Assembly: GCF_048572895.1 (NCBI RefSeq)
Contig: NZ_CP183878.1
Coordinates: forward strand, 3,410,001 to 3,474,000
Source: Psychrobacillus sp048572895
GTDB lineage: Bacteria; Bacillota; Bacilli; Bacillales_A; Planococcaceae
Reading direction: 5' to 3'
Length of the DNA stretch: 64,000 nt
Both the position numbers and the translations under genes were made by a program. Shown piece after piece: positions 33,297 through 41,669 of the stretch. Position 1 is the stretch's first letter, and each line of letters opens with the position of its first letter. The notes beneath the pieces were generated by a model. It had not been told where the DNA came from. It did not search any database and worked only from the letters and a program-made list of their open reading frames with translations.

Positions 33297-34256
33297 TCAA
33301 TAATCATCATGTGTAGGAAAATGAGGTAAAATCTCTTCTCCTATCTCCTGAATCATCTCTTCCATTGGCCGTTTAGCAAAATAAGGGACAAATACCAAAT
33401 GGTTTACGCCAATTGCTTGAAATTTATATAGTAGTTCTAGCAAATGGTTACGTCCTAAACGAAAGCCCAAGGGGATTTTTGTAGGTTGTTCATCTGGATT
33501 TTCCAATAAATCGATATATAAAGTTTGCGTAAACGGCTTGAAAACTCCAGGCTGTTTCCTTTCTGATAATTCATGATAATCTTTTATTAATGAGGTTTGC
33601 ACTTCAATGCTCCGTGGGTATTGCATCCAGCCATCACCATGTTCAGCAATCCACTCAATGGATTGCTGGCTAAAACCTGTAATCAGCATTGGAATGGTGG
33701 TAACAGGTTTTGGCATTAATTTCATGGTCTCACTATCTACGATACCAAAATCAGAATTAATGGATGGGTTTTCTTCCTTTAGTAATCGATCAAGGAAATC
33801 AAAGCTCTGCTTAAATAAGTCCCCTCTCTCTTCTCTCTCTATCCCTAAAGCAGTAAAATCCTTTTTACGATCCCCCGAAGCAACCCCCATAATAAGTCTT
33901 TCCGGAAACAACTGGTCGATAGAAGTTGCTTCTTTTGCCACCCGAACGGGATGACGCAACGGAAGTACAACACTTGATGTTCCTATTGCAATATGCTTTG
34001 TACAAGCAGCAAGGTAAGTTAAATAAATCCATAGATCATATACTTGTCCGTGATCATTGGATTCTAAATCTTGCATTGTAACATCTCTTAACCAGATTGC
34101 TGAAAATCCAAAATCCTCTATTTTACGAGCGAGTTTCACTGTATTCTCCATTTTTGGAAGCTTATTTGTCATCGGTTCGAAGGGGGTTGTAAATCCAAGA
34201 GTCATTTTATCTTTTTGATACATCCGGTTGAATGCCTTGTGATGTTTAAAACTCAT
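33297..34256 (-). CDS. Luciferase-like (LLM) flavin oxidoreductase, BA3436 type
   Basis: A 319-residue TIM-barrel flavoenzyme of the bacterial-luciferase superfamily. The segments EDFGFSAIWLRDVTMQD, LRHPVRVAKEATSIDQLFPE and MGVASGDRKKDF are of the TIGR03571 (BA3436) group. The downstream gene on the same strand order is an ArsR regulator, only 18 bases upstream of this start, so the two are cotranscribed. Substrate unknown. Confidence 0.85.
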   Translation of the reverse strand: MSFKHHKAFNRMYQKDKMTLGFTTPFEPMTNKLPKMENTVKLARKIEDFGFSAIWLRDVTMQDLESNDHGQVYDLWIYLTYLAACTKHIAIGTSSVVLPLRHPVRVAKEATSIDQLFPERLIMGVASGDRKKDFTALGIEREERGDLFKQSFDFLDRLLKEENPSINSDFGIVDSETMKLMPKPVTTIPMLITGFSQQSIEWIAEHGDGWMQYPRSIEVQTSLIKDYHELSERKQPGVFKPFTQTLYIDLLENPDEQPTKIPLGFRLGRNHLLELLYKFQAIGVNHLVFVPYFAKRPMEEMIQEIGEEILPHFPTHDDY

Positions 34257-34274
34257 CTCATCCCTCCTATTATG

Positions 34275-34616
34275 TTACAGTTTTTTGCCGATAAAACTCT
34301 CTAATTGTTTAATCACATCTTCATTTCTCCTGTAATAGGTCCACTGGCCAATTCGTTTCATCTCTAAAAGACCACTTTTTTGTAACAATGATAAATATTG
34401 AGAGGTCGTCGACTGTCCTAAACCTACTTTATCGCGAATATCCCCTACACACACTCCTCCCGGAAAGTCATCACTCTTCTGGATATGGACTTGGGGAGAG
34501 AAGTTTTCTTCAGGTTGTTTTAGCATTTGTATAATTTTCAACCGAGTTGCATTTGATAATGCTTTAAATATATCTACTAATTTTTCATCATTCATTATTT
34601 GTTGTATTTCCATCAT
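34275..34616 (-). CDS. ArsR-family transcriptional regulator
   Basis: A 113-residue winged-helix repressor. ALSNATRLKIIQMLKQ opens the domain and KVGLGQSTTSQYLSLLQKSG is the recognition helix region. A single Cys (VCVGD) is present, but no obvious CxC metal site, so it may sense redox state or a small molecule. AGGAGG precedes the ATG. It is upstream of, and cotranscribed with, the BA3436-type flavoenzyme, and downstream of another LLM enzyme. Confidence 0.88.
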   Translation of the reverse strand: MMEIQQIMNDEKLVDIFKALSNATRLKIIQMLKQPEENFSPQVHIQKSDDFPGGVCVGDIRDKVGLGQSTTSQYLSLLQKSGLLEMKRIGQWTYYRRNEDVIKQLESFIGKKL

Positions 34617-34699
34617 TTCTTAGCCTCCTCGTTTAGATATAAGAATATTTTTGTTTCTTAATATTATAACAGAAGGGTTCTCTAGTTTTTAACTTCGAT

Positions 34700-35731
34700 T
34701 TACTGATCAGACTGTTCTTGAAGTTGAAATAGTTCTGATAAAATCTCATAGGATTTAATACGTGCTTTTTGATCATATACTTCTGCTTGTACTAGTACTT
34801 CATCAGCAGATGTACGGCGTATTAAATCTTCAAATCTTTTTTTAACTGTTTGTCTATCTCCAATAATTGCTTCGGATAGTTGGGATTCTACAGACGCCCT
34901 CTCCCGTCCACTCCACCCTTGATTCCACAATTTATCCATACTCACTGGAGGTTGAAGTGGTCTAGGTTTACCGCGTGCTTCGAATAAATACTTTTGAAAT
35001 AAAGAAGATGATAGTTCGGAAGCTTCTTCCATCGTTTCTGCTACAAAAGCACTTACTGCAACGATAACATGGGGCTTATCTAAAGTATCTGAAGGTTGAA
35101 AGTTACTTCTATATGTTTCCAAAGCCTGCATGATGTTGTCTGGTGCAAAGTGACTCGCAAATGAGAATGGTAATCCTAATTGTCCTGCTAGTTGCGCGCT
35201 ATAAGTCCCTGAACCATGTAACCAGATTGGAACTTTCGTATTCTCACCAGGTATAGCATGGAATTCAAACATGCCATCCTGAGTAATCGTTCCAGAACCA
35301 TGTAAATAGCTATACAGTTCTTTAACTTTATCTACATACTGAGGACCATTTGATGCCTGAGGATTCAACACATGAGCAGTATTACGATCCGTTCCAGGCG
35401 CACGTCCCAATCCCAAATCAATTCTATCAGGGAAATAGGATGCTAATACTCCAAATTGTTCTGCAACAGATAAAGCAGAGTAATGAGACAATAAGGTCGC
35501 TGCTGATCCAACTCGGATTGAGTTCGTAACAGAAGCAACTCGTCCGATAACTAGTGATGATGCAGAGCTCGCCATTCCAGCCCAATTATGATGTTCTGTT
35601 AGCCAATACCTTTTATATCCAAACTTCTCAACATTCTTGGCTAGATCTAATGTGCTTTCCAAAGCTTCTTTTGCTGATCCTCCTTCTATAATCGATGACG
35701 GATCTAAAACAGATAGAGAAATGTTTTTCAA
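34700..35731 (-). CDS. LLM-class flavin-dependent oxidoreductase (MsnO8-like)
   Basis: About 343 residues. ISLSVLDPSSIIEG opens the barrel as in the MsnO8 group; YWLTEHHNWAGMASSA and DLGLGRAPGTDRN are the typical substrate/FMN segments. The start is a TTG seven bases after AAGGA; an ATG 19 codons upstream has no site and adds residues the family lacks. Paralogue of the enzymes at 36817 and 59279. Confidence 0.88.
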   Translation of the reverse strand: MKNISLSVLDPSSIIEGGSAKEALESTLDLAKNVEKFGYKRYWLTEHHNWAGMASSASSLVIGRVASVTNSIRVGSAATLLSHYSALSVAEQFGVLASYFPDRIDLGLGRAPGTDRNTAHVLNPQASNGPQYVDKVKELYSYLHGSGTITQDGMFEFHAIPGENTKVPIWLHGSGTYSAQLAGQLGLPFSFASHFAPDNIMQALETYRSNFQPSDTLDKPHVIVAVSAFVAETMEEASELSSSLFQKYLFEARGKPRPLQPPVSMDKLWNQGWSGRERASVESQLSEAIIGDRQTVKKRFEDLIRRTSADEVLVQAEVYDQKARIKSYEILSELFQLQEQSDQ

Positions 35732-35841
35732 GATTAATTCCTTCTTCCATTTATAGTAGATAGTTGAATTTACTGCATATGATAACAAATTAGGTGACTA
35801 GAAATTTAAGTTTTTTAGTACTAGTGATTGTCACCCTACAA

Positions 35842-36792
35842 CTAAATTTCAAACAATTCCCCTTCTGTATAGCTGAATCTTTCGAGTTTCCACACACCTT
35901 CTTCTCGACGTAGCGAACAATTATAAACTGCACCATAAATATTCTTGTCAAGCATTTCTTTTGATACATTGTATGGAACTAAACGATACACTTGCAATGT
36001 AGCTTTATCCCCATTAACTTCAATCCGATAATCACCCATCACGTGATGAAGATTCACACGTCCAGTTCTAAATGTCTGAAGTGTCGTCATAAATTCCCGA
36101 CGTCCAGTTACTCCACCAAACGGCACTACATTTGTAGCTATATCATCTGTCAAAATATCACTTAACAGGCCAATATCCCACTGATCAACTGCCCAAGTAT
36201 AGCGAGTAAAAACATCTAAAATCTGAACTTCATCAGAACCTGCCTCTTCAGGATTAGGTATAACATGCCATGGTGCATCAAGACCACTAATAATATGAGG
36301 TAATTTCACATTTGGATTCCAACCTAGCGTATCTCTTGGTTCTTCCCATTCCCTTATCCTTGGATGACTTCCGATTTTCCAATCTAATTCAAAACGTATG
36401 TTTGCAATTTTCCAGCCTTCATCCGTGTGCTGATAGGTATTAGCATAATGACCACTGTACCAACTTGGGTCTAATCTTTCTCCAAGATCATCTGCCATTA
36501 TTCCTGTAAGATATGCACTTTGCTGACCCATGCCTGCTGCTACCGCAATATATTCGTTCGTTATATAATGGCGAGCTACATCAACAAGGATCGACGAACT
36601 GGATAAACCTTCTATAATTGCATCTCGACCTTCGAAATTTCCGTGATTACTAAAACTTGCTTTTGCATCTTTTAAAAATAAATTTTTTATTGATGAAAGG
36701 TCACCAGATTCATATAATTTTGCAAACTGAGAAAAGATCTCGCTAATTTCTTTTCGATCTGATTGTTTCATATTTTTATTGTCAGCACTCAT
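35842..36792 (-). CDS. NTF2/SnoaL-like protein, two domains
   Basis: A 316-residue protein made of two cone-shaped SnoaL-like domains: the first around DLSSIKNLFLKDAKASFSNHG, the second around TRYTWAVDQWDIGLLSDILT. Both contain the aromatic-rich strand typical of the fold. Such proteins are hydratases, isomerases or binding proteins. It is only about 25 bases from the next LLM start region and sits between two LLM flavoenzymes, so it probably acts on the same substrate. Confidence 0.82.
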   Translation of the reverse strand: MSADNKNMKQSDRKEISEIFSQFAKLYESGDLSSIKNLFLKDAKASFSNHGNFEGRDAIIEGLSSSSILVDVARHYITNEYIAVAAGMGQQSAYLTGIMADDLGERLDPSWYSGHYANTYQHTDEGWKIANIRFELDWKIGSHPRIREWEEPRDTLGWNPNVKLPHIISGLDAPWHVIPNPEEAGSDEVQILDVFTRYTWAVDQWDIGLLSDILTDDIATNVVPFGGVTGRREFMTTLQTFRTGRVNLHHVMGDYRIEVNGDKATLQVYRLVPYNVSKEMLDKNIYGAVYNCSLRREEGVWKLERFSYTEGELFEI

Positions 36793-36816
36793 TATTAATT
36801 CATCCCTAGAATCTTA

Positions 36817-37839
36817 TCAATCTTTTTTTATGAACTCGCTAATAATTTCATACGATTTTAGACGGTCCTCATGATTAAAGATATAAGAAGTCAGCATAAT
36901 TTCATCTACTTGCGTGTTTTCAATGAATTTTTCGAGTTGTTCCTTAACTGTTTGAGAGCTACCTACAATACTTCCACTTATTGATTGATAGACAGCTTGT
37001 TTTTCATGTTCGCTCCAAACAGTATTCATATCTCTTGCTGGTTGGATATATACCGGATTTCCACGAACTAGTCCGAGAAAATGTTGTTCTGTTGAAGAGA
37101 ACAACAATTGTGCTTCTTCATCGGTATCTGCTGCTGCTAGATTCATTCCCATCATGACATATGGTTCTTTTAATATATCTGAAGGTATAAAATTCTCTCT
37201 ATATACCTGAATTGCAGGGAATGTGTAGGACGGAGAAAAGTGACCGGCAAATGAAAATGGAAGGCCTAATTGGGCTGCCAAACGTGCGCTGTAATCACTT
37301 GAACCTAATAACCATACAGGTATTTTAAGGCCCTCACCTGGGTTAGCTTTTACTGGATTATTGGGAGCAAATTTAGCCGGATTAAAATAGCCCAGCAATT
37401 CATTTACTTGTTCAGGAAATTCAGTAGTCCTGTCTCTTCTTACTGCCCTAGCTGTTAATTGATCAGTGCCTGGTGCACGACCCAATCCTAAATCGATGCG
37501 ATTAGGATATAGGGATTCTAATGTACCGAATTGCTCTGCGATTACTAAAGGAGCATGGTTAGGTAACATAATTCCACCAGAACCAAGTCGAATTTTCGAT
37601 GTTCCAGTTGCTATGTGGCTTAGGAGAACAGATGTAGCCGAACTTGCGATTGGTTTCATATTATGATGTTCTGCCACCCAGTAACGATTGTACCCCCACG
37701 CTTCTGCATGCTGTGCCAAGTCAAGCGTGTTCCGAAAGGAATCAGCTGGTGTACTTCCCTCACTGACAGTAGCCAAGTCAAGTATGGATATTGGAATAGA
37801 ACCTAGTTGTTTTTTTGTTGCGTTATTTTCATTTGACAT
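36817..37839 (-). CDS. LLM-class flavin-dependent oxidoreductase (MsnO8-like)
   Basis: A 340-residue luciferase-like flavoenzyme: ISILDLATVSEGSTPADSFR, YWVAEHHNMKPIASSATSVL and IDLGLGRAPGTDQLT are the group's landmarks. Start at the ATG eight bases after GGAGG; the longer ORF adds 23 hydrophobic residues without a ribosome binding site. First gene of a LLM-NTF2-LLM(-ArsR-LLM) run on the minus strand. Confidence 0.88.
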   Translation of the reverse strand: MSNENNATKKQLGSIPISILDLATVSEGSTPADSFRNTLDLAQHAEAWGYNRYWVAEHHNMKPIASSATSVLLSHIATGTSKIRLGSGGIMLPNHAPLVIAEQFGTLESLYPNRIDLGLGRAPGTDQLTARAVRRDRTTEFPEQVNELLGYFNPAKFAPNNPVKANPGEGLKIPVWLLGSSDYSARLAAQLGLPFSFAGHFSPSYTFPAIQVYRENFIPSDILKEPYVMMGMNLAAADTDEEAQLLFSSTEQHFLGLVRGNPVYIQPARDMNTVWSEHEKQAVYQSISGSIVGSSQTVKEQLEKFIENTQVDEIMLTSYIFNHEDRLKSYEIISEFIKKD

Positions 37840-38008
37840 GACATTGTCCTCCTCGTTTTTAAATAAGAAATAGGTAATTATGCATTTAAATATTACGTGT
37901 ACCAACATTCATAAATTCTAGGTTTATACATACCTCTATATCTCGTTAAATTCGCACCTCCATAAATCTATATATCTGTATTTGTCGATATGATAATTAT
38001 TAAATAAT

Positions 38009-38143
38009 CTATGAAAGTAATTCTTTTTCAGCTGAACGGTGGTTAATTTCTCCTTTATATACACCAACATAACCATCTGTGTTCACTTTAACTGGTAAAG
38101 AGAAAAACTGGATAAGCTTATTACTCTGATTTTCCCATAGCTT
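38009..38143 (-). pseudogene. Possible C-terminal gene remnant
   Basis: An open stretch of 44 codons ends with a stop and contains the coding-like segment FFSLPVKVNTDGYVGVYKGE, but it has a stop immediately upstream, no start codon and no ribosome binding site. Composition looks protein-like rather than random. I do not recognise the family. Confidence 0.35.
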
Positions 38144-38226
38144 TTATTCTTTTAATGCAATGGTAAGCGATATAATATATTACCTTAGACATTTATATAT
38201 TCCAATATACCGATATATAGTATTTA

Positions 38227-38261
38227 ATGAAAGTTAATTGCTCAGAGAAATTAACTTTCAT
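38227..38261. repeat. Perfect 13-bp inverted repeat
   Basis: ATGAAAGTTAATT and AATTAACTTTCAT flank a 9-base loop. There is no T-run on either side, so a protein-binding or structural role is as likely as termination. Confidence 0.6.
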
Positions 38262-38306
38262 CATTAAATCTCTTTCGTATCTTATCATTCAACACTCATT
38301 TAAACA

Positions 38307-38371
38307 CTCCCTGTCAGAGACCACTTAGACTCTATTCGGAATTTTTTCTGAGTTGCATCTAACACAGGGAG
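38307..38371. repeat. Palindromic intergenic element, copy D
   Basis: CTCCCTGT and ACAGGGAG form the ends of a 65-bp unit. The interior CACTTAGACTCTATTCGGAA matches the core of copies E (53557) and F (28319), so the CCCTGT ends occur with more than one kind of core. Confidence 0.7.
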
Positions 38372-38388
38372 CCTTTAAATCTTTTCCA

Positions 38389-39222
38389 TCAAAGGGACAC
38401 TTTTTCAGACAAAAACCGATCTACCAGCTCGTTAAATCGCTTACTATGCTCCCAGAACATCAAGTGTCCGCCGAGTATTTCTATAGAGGATTTTGGAGAA
38501 ACGTTTTGCGTAAATTCAACTGCTGTAGCTGACCAATGTTCAGCAACAATTGTCAATGTTGGCACTGTTTCACTAGCTGTTCTCGCTTCTTCACGATAAT
38601 CAGAGAACATGCCGGAAGCAAATAAATTCGCAGCAATATAATAGGGCGTTTTTAAGGATTGTTCTACTAACCAATTCAATTCGTCCTCGGTTACATCGCG
38701 TTGCACCATGACGCTTGTTGTATAAGCCTTCATAAATTCCCGTTGACCTGCTGGATTACGTAAGTAAGTGTTATAGATGGCTCCAATATCATTAAGGGGA
38801 CCTTCCACCCAATCTTCTACATCGTTTGTCGACAATGCCTTTGGTGACATGTCAATGAAAATAAGTGATTTTACATTGTCATAGCCGTTCTGTTTAAGAT
38901 ACTCCCAAACTGTTAAGCACCCGAACGACCAACCGGCCAGTGTCACGTTCTTTAATTGTAATGCAATTAGTACCTTTGCCAAATCCGTTCCGTGTGTTAC
39001 ATAATCATTTCCTTGTAACGTAATCGATGAACGACCATGACTTCTTGGATCGATAACAATTACTCGATTTGTTTTGGCGAAATGTTCGACTTGATGGGTA
39101 AACACTTCGGTTGTAAATGTAAAGCCAGGGATGAAAACAATAGGGTCCCCACTTCCTACATCTTGAACATATAGCTCTACACCAGGATCTACTTCCACAT
39201 ACTTTCTTTCCGACACTGTCAT
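38389..39222 (-). CDS. Alpha/beta hydrolase
   Basis: A 277-residue hydrolase of the alpha/beta fold. FIPGFTFTTEVF carries the oxyanion region, DPRSHGRSS the conserved Asp-His turn, GWSFG the nucleophile serine, and GGHLMFWEHSKRFNELV the catalytic histidine near the C-terminus. Similar to non-haem chloroperoxidase and lactonase-like esterases. Monocistronic, near other oxidoreductases; substrate unknown. Confidence 0.87.
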   Translation of the reverse strand: MTVSERKYVEVDPGVELYVQDVGSGDPIVFIPGFTFTTEVFTHQVEHFAKTNRVIVIDPRSHGRSSITLQGNDYVTHGTDLAKVLIALQLKNVTLAGWSFGCLTVWEYLKQNGYDNVKSLIFIDMSPKALSTNDVEDWVEGPLNDIGAIYNTYLRNPAGQREFMKAYTTSVMVQRDVTEDELNWLVEQSLKTPYYIAANLFASGMFSDYREEARTASETVPTLTIVAEHWSATAVEFTQNVSPKSSIEILGGHLMFWEHSKRFNELVDRFLSEKVSL

Positions 39223-39343
39223 GAACTAACCCCCTTATCATAAGAGCAGCAATTATAGAATTCTTGTCCACTCTTCGTTATATACACCATATTCGAACAT
39301 TGTAATAAAAATTCCATTTTCACATTTTCAAATAACTATCTAC

Positions 39344-39478
39344 TTACTTAATCGTCTCTATAAAATGTTTTAATATCCTAGCAGTTAAACCCCATATTGT
39401 ATATTTTTCAAAATCATAAAACCATTACGCTATCGCACGCTGCCTCCATTGGTATTTATCGCCATTCACGATCTTTTC
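39344..39478 (-). pseudogene. Remnant of a NUDIX CoA pyrophosphatase gene
   Basis: Reading the minus strand, KIVNGDKYQWRQRAIA, then an in-frame stop, then YDFEKYTIWGLTARILKHFI and a final stop resemble the C-terminal end of NudL/YeaB-type CoA pyrophosphatases (tyrosine-Trp-Arg segment followed by IWGLTARI). The NUDIX box itself is missing. It is a truncated and interrupted relic, 10 bases from a half copy of the palindromic element at 39489. Confidence 0.6.
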
Positions 39479-39505
39479 ATTCAATAAGCTCCCTATGTCA
39501 CTCAC

Positions 39506-39553
39506 AAAAAAAGAGCTTGCAAAAGTGATATCATCACTCCCACAAGCTCTTTT
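39506..39553 (-). terminator. Terminator of the SDR gene
   Basis: AAAAGAGCTTG pairs with CAAGCTCTTTT, with a T-rich tail on the minus strand, directly beyond the SDR stop. Confidence 0.8.
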
Positions 39554-39559
39554 CTCTTA

Positions 39560-40309
39560 TTATTTCGCTGTAACGCCGCCATCCACCGGCAACTCGATAC
39601 CTGTGATATGGCTTGCTTCGTCTGATGCTAAGAACAATACCGCTGTAGCCACTTCTTCTGCTTTTCCAAGATTCGGTAGGGCAATTTGAGACAAGAAATA
39701 GTTCTTGAAATCTGGATGTTCCATATGTGGTGCACTCATTGGTGTGACAATATAGCCTGGGTGTACGGAGTTAACACGGATGTTTTTCTTACCGTAGTCA
39801 ACAGCTGCTGCTTTTGTGATTGAACGAACAGCACCTTTAGAAGCTGTGTAAGCTCCTGCTCCAGCCATCCCAGTTAATGCAGAGATTGAAGAAATGTTCA
39901 CGATTGAACCACATTCATTTTTCTCCATAAGCGGAATTGCTAGTTGCATTCCAAGCATCGTACCGTTGATATTGATAGCATACGTACGTGCCCAGTCTTC
40001 TTCTGTCTGTTCCATGAAATCCTTAGCTAATGAGATTCCTGCATTGTTTACTAAAATGTCTAATTTGCCAAAGGCTTCAATTGTTTTGCTATAAACATTT
40101 TCCCAATCTTCTTTTGAAGCAACATTATGTTTGATAGAAATCGCTTCTCCACCAGCTTCTTTGATCTGTGCGACTACTGCTTCTGTTGCTTCAAAGTTGA
40201 TATCAGTTGCGACAACTTTAGCACCTTCTCTTGCAAACATAAGTGCTTCGGCCTCTCCCATTCCGCTTCCTGCTCCTGTAATTACCGCTACTTTACCTGC
40301 TAATCTCAT
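39560..40309 (-). CDS. Short-chain dehydrogenase/reductase
   Basis: A 249-residue classical SDR. The cofactor turn is TGAGSGMGEA at about residues 12-20, NNAG follows the central strand, and the catalytic Ser-Tyr-Lys set is in NISSISALTG and YTASKG. Start at the ATG seven bases after GAGGTG. It is divergent from a TetR regulator with a clear operator dyad between them, so it is probably the regulated enzyme; substrate unknown. Confidence 0.92.
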   Translation of the reverse strand: MRLAGKVAVITGAGSGMGEAEALMFAREGAKVVATDINFEATEAVVAQIKEAGGEAISIKHNVASKEDWENVYSKTIEAFGKLDILVNNAGISLAKDFMEQTEEDWARTYAININGTMLGMQLAIPLMEKNECGSIVNISSISALTGMAGAGAYTASKGAVRSITKAAAVDYGKKNIRVNSVHPGYIVTPMSAPHMEHPDFKNYFLSQIALPNLGKAEEVATAVLFLASDEASHITGIELPVDGGVTAK

Positions 40310-40333
40310 TTTATTCACCTCATAATTATATTT

Positions 40334-40350
40334 TGATAGTCTAACTATCA
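40334..40350. promoter_or_regulatory. TetR-type operator between SDR and tetR genes
   Basis: TGATAGT-CTA-ACTATCA has perfect 7-bp arms and lies just upstream of a TATAAT box (40325-40330, minus strand) for the SDR gene. Its position predicts repression of the SDR gene by the divergent TetR protein. Confidence 0.68.
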
Positions 40351-40423
40351 TTTATTTTACTCCTGAAAATGGACAGATGCAAACTTAAACGATGTATAAT
40401 AAAAAAACAAAGGAGGTTATCCA

Positions 40424-41056
40424 ATGCCACTAAGTGTTCGAGAACAAAACAAATCCACACGTTATCAACATATTGTCTCTGCAGCTGAGCGCTTATTTCT
40501 TGAACTTGGATTAGATAGCGTCCAAATGCAAGATATAGCAAACGAAGCAGAGGTTGGAGTTGCCACAGTTTTTCGGTACTTCCCTAAAAAAGATAAACTC
40601 ATTGTTGCTGTTGCTATTCAAAACCTTGAAAGAATACTTCCTGCGTTCGAACAGATTGCATCCTCACCTAAGACTGCATACGCCCGGTTAGAGGATGTAT
40701 TAACTTACTTGATTGAAGATCCGGATGAAAGTAACTCTTCCAAGTTTCGGGAAGCTTTTGAAAGCTACGCTTCGTTTACAAAAGAGCCATTACCGGATAT
40801 TGATGACTATATCGAAATTCAAAGGCAAATTAGTAATAGCCTTAACCCGATTATTGAAGATGCTAAAACAGATGGTTCCATTCGAACTGACCTATCCATC
40901 AAAGAAACCCTAATAACTATTATTAATACTTTTGGCAATTTCGTTAATAATGTCGTATTGAAAGCCCCTATTTCTTTTTTAGAGGAAGATATAGAACCAC
41001 AGATTCAGCAACGTGTATTGAAAGATATTCTTTTATCTTATGTACGACCTGTTTAA
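40424..41056 (+). CDS. TetR-family transcriptional regulator
   Basis: A 210-residue regulator with the TetR helix-turn-helix (MQDIANEAEVGVATVFRYFP) at about residues 35-55 and a helical ligand domain. AAAGGAGG lies upstream of the ATG. Divergent from the SDR gene and followed by the RibD-like reductase gene, with which it may be cotranscribed. Confidence 0.92.
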   Translation: MPLSVREQNKSTRYQHIVSAAERLFLELGLDSVQMQDIANEAEVGVATVFRYFPKKDKLIVAVAIQNLERILPAFEQIASSPKTAYARLEDVLTYLIEDPDESNSSKFREAFESYASFTKEPLPDIDDYIEIQRQISNSLNPIIEDAKTDGSIRTDLSIKETLITIINTFGNFVNNVVLKAPISFLEEDIEPQIQQRVLKDILLSYVRPV

Positions 41057-41095
41057 TACTGCTTTCTCTATCAAACTAATTAAAGGAGGATTATG

Positions 41096-41626
41096 ATGAA
41101 TCAAAGAAAACTTGTATTGTTCATAGCGACTAGCTTAGATGGCTATATTGCGACCGAAAATGATTCTTTAGAGTGGTTGTTTAAGATAGAAGGTGAAGGA
41201 GATAATGGATATTCAGACTTCTATGACACAATAGATACGGTAATTATGGGCAGACGCACGTACAACTGGCTTCTGGAACAAGAATTGGATAGCTTCCCCT
41301 ATGAGGGTAAGGAATGCTATGTTTTCTCCAGAACCGTCAGTGAGGATAATGAGAACGTCAAATTCTTTAGTGGAGATGTAGTCGACTTTACGAATCAATT
41401 GAAAAACAAAGAAGGTAAAAATATTTGGGTAATGGGTGGTGGAGATTTAATCCACTCATTTATCAACGAAAAATTAGTAGATGAACTGATTATTACAGTA
41501 TCTCCAGTGTTAATCGGGAAAGGAATCCCTTTGTTTAAAGAAGTGTATTTTGAAACAGAGCTCACCTTAAAGAGCATTAATCGTTTTAATCAATTCGCTG
41601 AGTTGCATTATGAAGTGAAAAAATAA
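41096..41626 (+). CDS. Dihydrofolate reductase-like protein (RibD C-terminal domain family)
   Basis: A 176-residue single-domain reductase: LVLFIATSLDGYIAT at the start, VIMGRRTYNWLLEQ, and IWVMGGGDLIHSFI are the family's NADPH-binding landmarks, as in YwjB/YyaP-type proteins. AGGAGG precedes two adjacent ATG codons; the second is better spaced. It follows tetR by 40 bases. Physiological substrate unknown. Confidence 0.85.
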   Translation: MNQRKLVLFIATSLDGYIATENDSLEWLFKIEGEGDNGYSDFYDTIDTVIMGRRTYNWLLEQELDSFPYEGKECYVFSRTVSEDNENVKFFSGDVVDFTNQLKNKEGKNIWVMGGGDLIHSFINEKLVDELIITVSPVLIGKGIPLFKEVYFETELTLKSINRFNQFAELHYEVKK

Positions 41627-41631
41627 CAAAA

Positions 41632-41669
41632 AGGACAAGACAGTGAAGCTCATTCACCTGTCTTGTCCA
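41632..41669. terminator. Convergent terminator
   Basis: GGACAAGACAG pairs with CTGTCTTGTCC between the RibD-like gene and the LysR gene; it overlaps the last codons of the LysR gene. Confidence 0.82.

Larger units (their letters stand above)
37840..38388. other. 549-base gap with a gene remnant and two inverted repeats
   Basis: This stretch holds no intact gene. It contains a minus-strand coding remnant, a perfect 13-bp-arm hairpin at 38227 and palindromic element D at 38307. The part next to the LLM gene (37840-38000) is AT-rich upstream DNA, presumably its promoter. Confidence 0.6.
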
